Both the position numbers and the translations under genes were made by a program. 64,000 nt of DNA from Nematostella vectensis (Eukaryota; Cnidaria; Anthozoa; Actiniaria; Edwardsiidae). The first letter of the stretch is position 1. The number at the start of each line of letters is the position of its first letter. The notes under the pieces are model-generated. The model made no database searches, was not told the DNA's origin, and was given only the letters and a program-made list of their open reading frames with translations. The stretch is from assembly GCF_932526225.1 (NCBI RefSeq), contig NC_064041.1, forward strand, positions 7,771,042-7,835,041, written 5' to 3'. Of this stretch, positions 63,453-64,000 are shown piece by piece.

Positions 63453-64000
63453 TTACCTTCTCTCCCGCTCGCAGCTATCGCTCAAACGCGACAAATCCGT
63501 CACGCTAGATTCAGCACCTTCATTGCTCATCTCCATGCATCGACCAGACTCCGTTTCAGTGGCAAAAAACCTTTCCTGGCGGCGGCATGAACCGTTGAGC
63601 TTCGCAATTTCGCGCGATTTCCCGCGGAAATGATAAATCATGGTTTCTATGCCAAGAAAAAGCGCGCACATGGCAAAACCAGCACACACCACCACGAAGA
63701 GACCGTTGACGTTCTCGATGCTCAACCCGGAGGGACTCTTGCCGAATTCATCTTGCGTGACGCATTTCCGCTTTAGCCACTTGCTCCAAAGGTTCTCTAA
63801 AGCTTTCATGTCGTTGAGTTTGATAATGGCGTTGGATATGGGGCGCGTCCAGGGCGAGTTCTTGGCGAGCGCAATACCATACCCTGAGATACCAAAAGGT
63901 CTACCGATCATCCGTAGCATGCAATTCCCGCTTGACGACACGAGATGCTCCAGGTACGGCTGGTCGTCAATGTACAGCTTAAACTCGCTGAATATATCAG
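63453..64000 (-). CDS. Ionotropic glutamate receptor, NMDA-like, C-terminal part (partial)
   Basis: The frame is open from the window edge to a stop at 63453, about 182 codons, so only the last exon or part of it is visible. It covers the end of the second ligand-binding half (FKLYIDDQPYLEHLVSSSGN, GISGYGIALAKNSPWTRPIS, LENLWSKWLKRKC), a linker (SPSGLSIENVNGLF) and the final membrane helix M4 (VVVCAGFAMCALFLGIETMI), then a cytoplasmic tail of about 60 residues ending SCERERR. The arrangement is the standard S2-M4-tail of iGluRs. The KNSPW and IENVNGLF motifs favour the NMDA side of the family, but subtype cannot be settled. Such receptors are glutamate- or glycine-gated cation channels of the plasma membrane. 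The gene is convergent with SMG7. Confidence 0.92.
   Translation of the reverse strand, partial: DIFSEFKLYIDDQPYLEHLVSSSGNCMLRMIGRPFGISGYGIALAKNSPWTRPISNAIIKLNDMKALENLWSKWLKRKCVTQDEFGKSPSGLSIENVNGLFVVVCAGFAMCALFLGIETMIYHFRGKSREIAKLNGSCRRQERFFATETESGRCMEMSNEGAESSVTDLSRLSDSCERERR

Overview
The window is animal nuclear DNA. Genes are split into short exons (26-300 bp) by AT-rich introns with GT..AG borders, and the spliced proteins match animal families along most of their length. The high similarity to vertebrate SCAI, ANAPC5 and SMG7, the NMDA-like glutamate receptor fragment, and the dense small inverted-repeat transposons and minisatellites suggest an early-branching, slowly evolving animal. 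A cnidarian such as a sea anemone is my best guess, but no marker here proves it.

Layout. 601-1686 (-) is an uninterrupted SAC3D1-like gene. 3805-18071 (-) is SCAI in 17 exons (555 aa). A roughly 5.5-kb LTR retrotransposon with identical-looking LTRs sits in its intron 8. 18850-36047 (-) is ANAPC5 in 21 exons (773 aa). 36565-61659 (+) is SMG7 in 25 exons (731 aa), head-to-head with ANAPC5 across about 0.5 kb. A one-exon LicD-family gene (53197-54081, -) is nested antisense in SMG7 intron 20. 63453-64000 (-) is the C-terminal end of an NMDA-like ionotropic glutamate receptor that runs off the window. I assembled the exon models by hand; all reading phases close across every intron.

The genes do not form a pathway. 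SCAI is a nuclear cofactor of MRTF and DNA repair, ANAPC5 belongs to the APC/C ubiquitin ligase, SMG7 acts in nonsense-mediated decay, and SAC3D1 is a Sac3/GANP relative.

The most unusual signal is a class of tandem arrays anchored on splice sites. In SCAI exon 15, ANAPC5 exons 7 and 8 and SMG7 exon 17 the repeated unit contains the end of the exon plus its 5' splice site. In SCAI exon 11 the array runs into the 3' splice site. In SMG7 the extra units are 66 and 63 bp, open in frame, and end in the same donor, so use of a downstream donor would add 22 or 43 residues without a frameshift. Other minisatellites (33, 36, 39, 44 and 61 bp units) fill introns. Those with lengths divisible by three create long false ORFs. 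Many short elements with terminal inverted repeats are present, some nested, two of them with a readable empty site.
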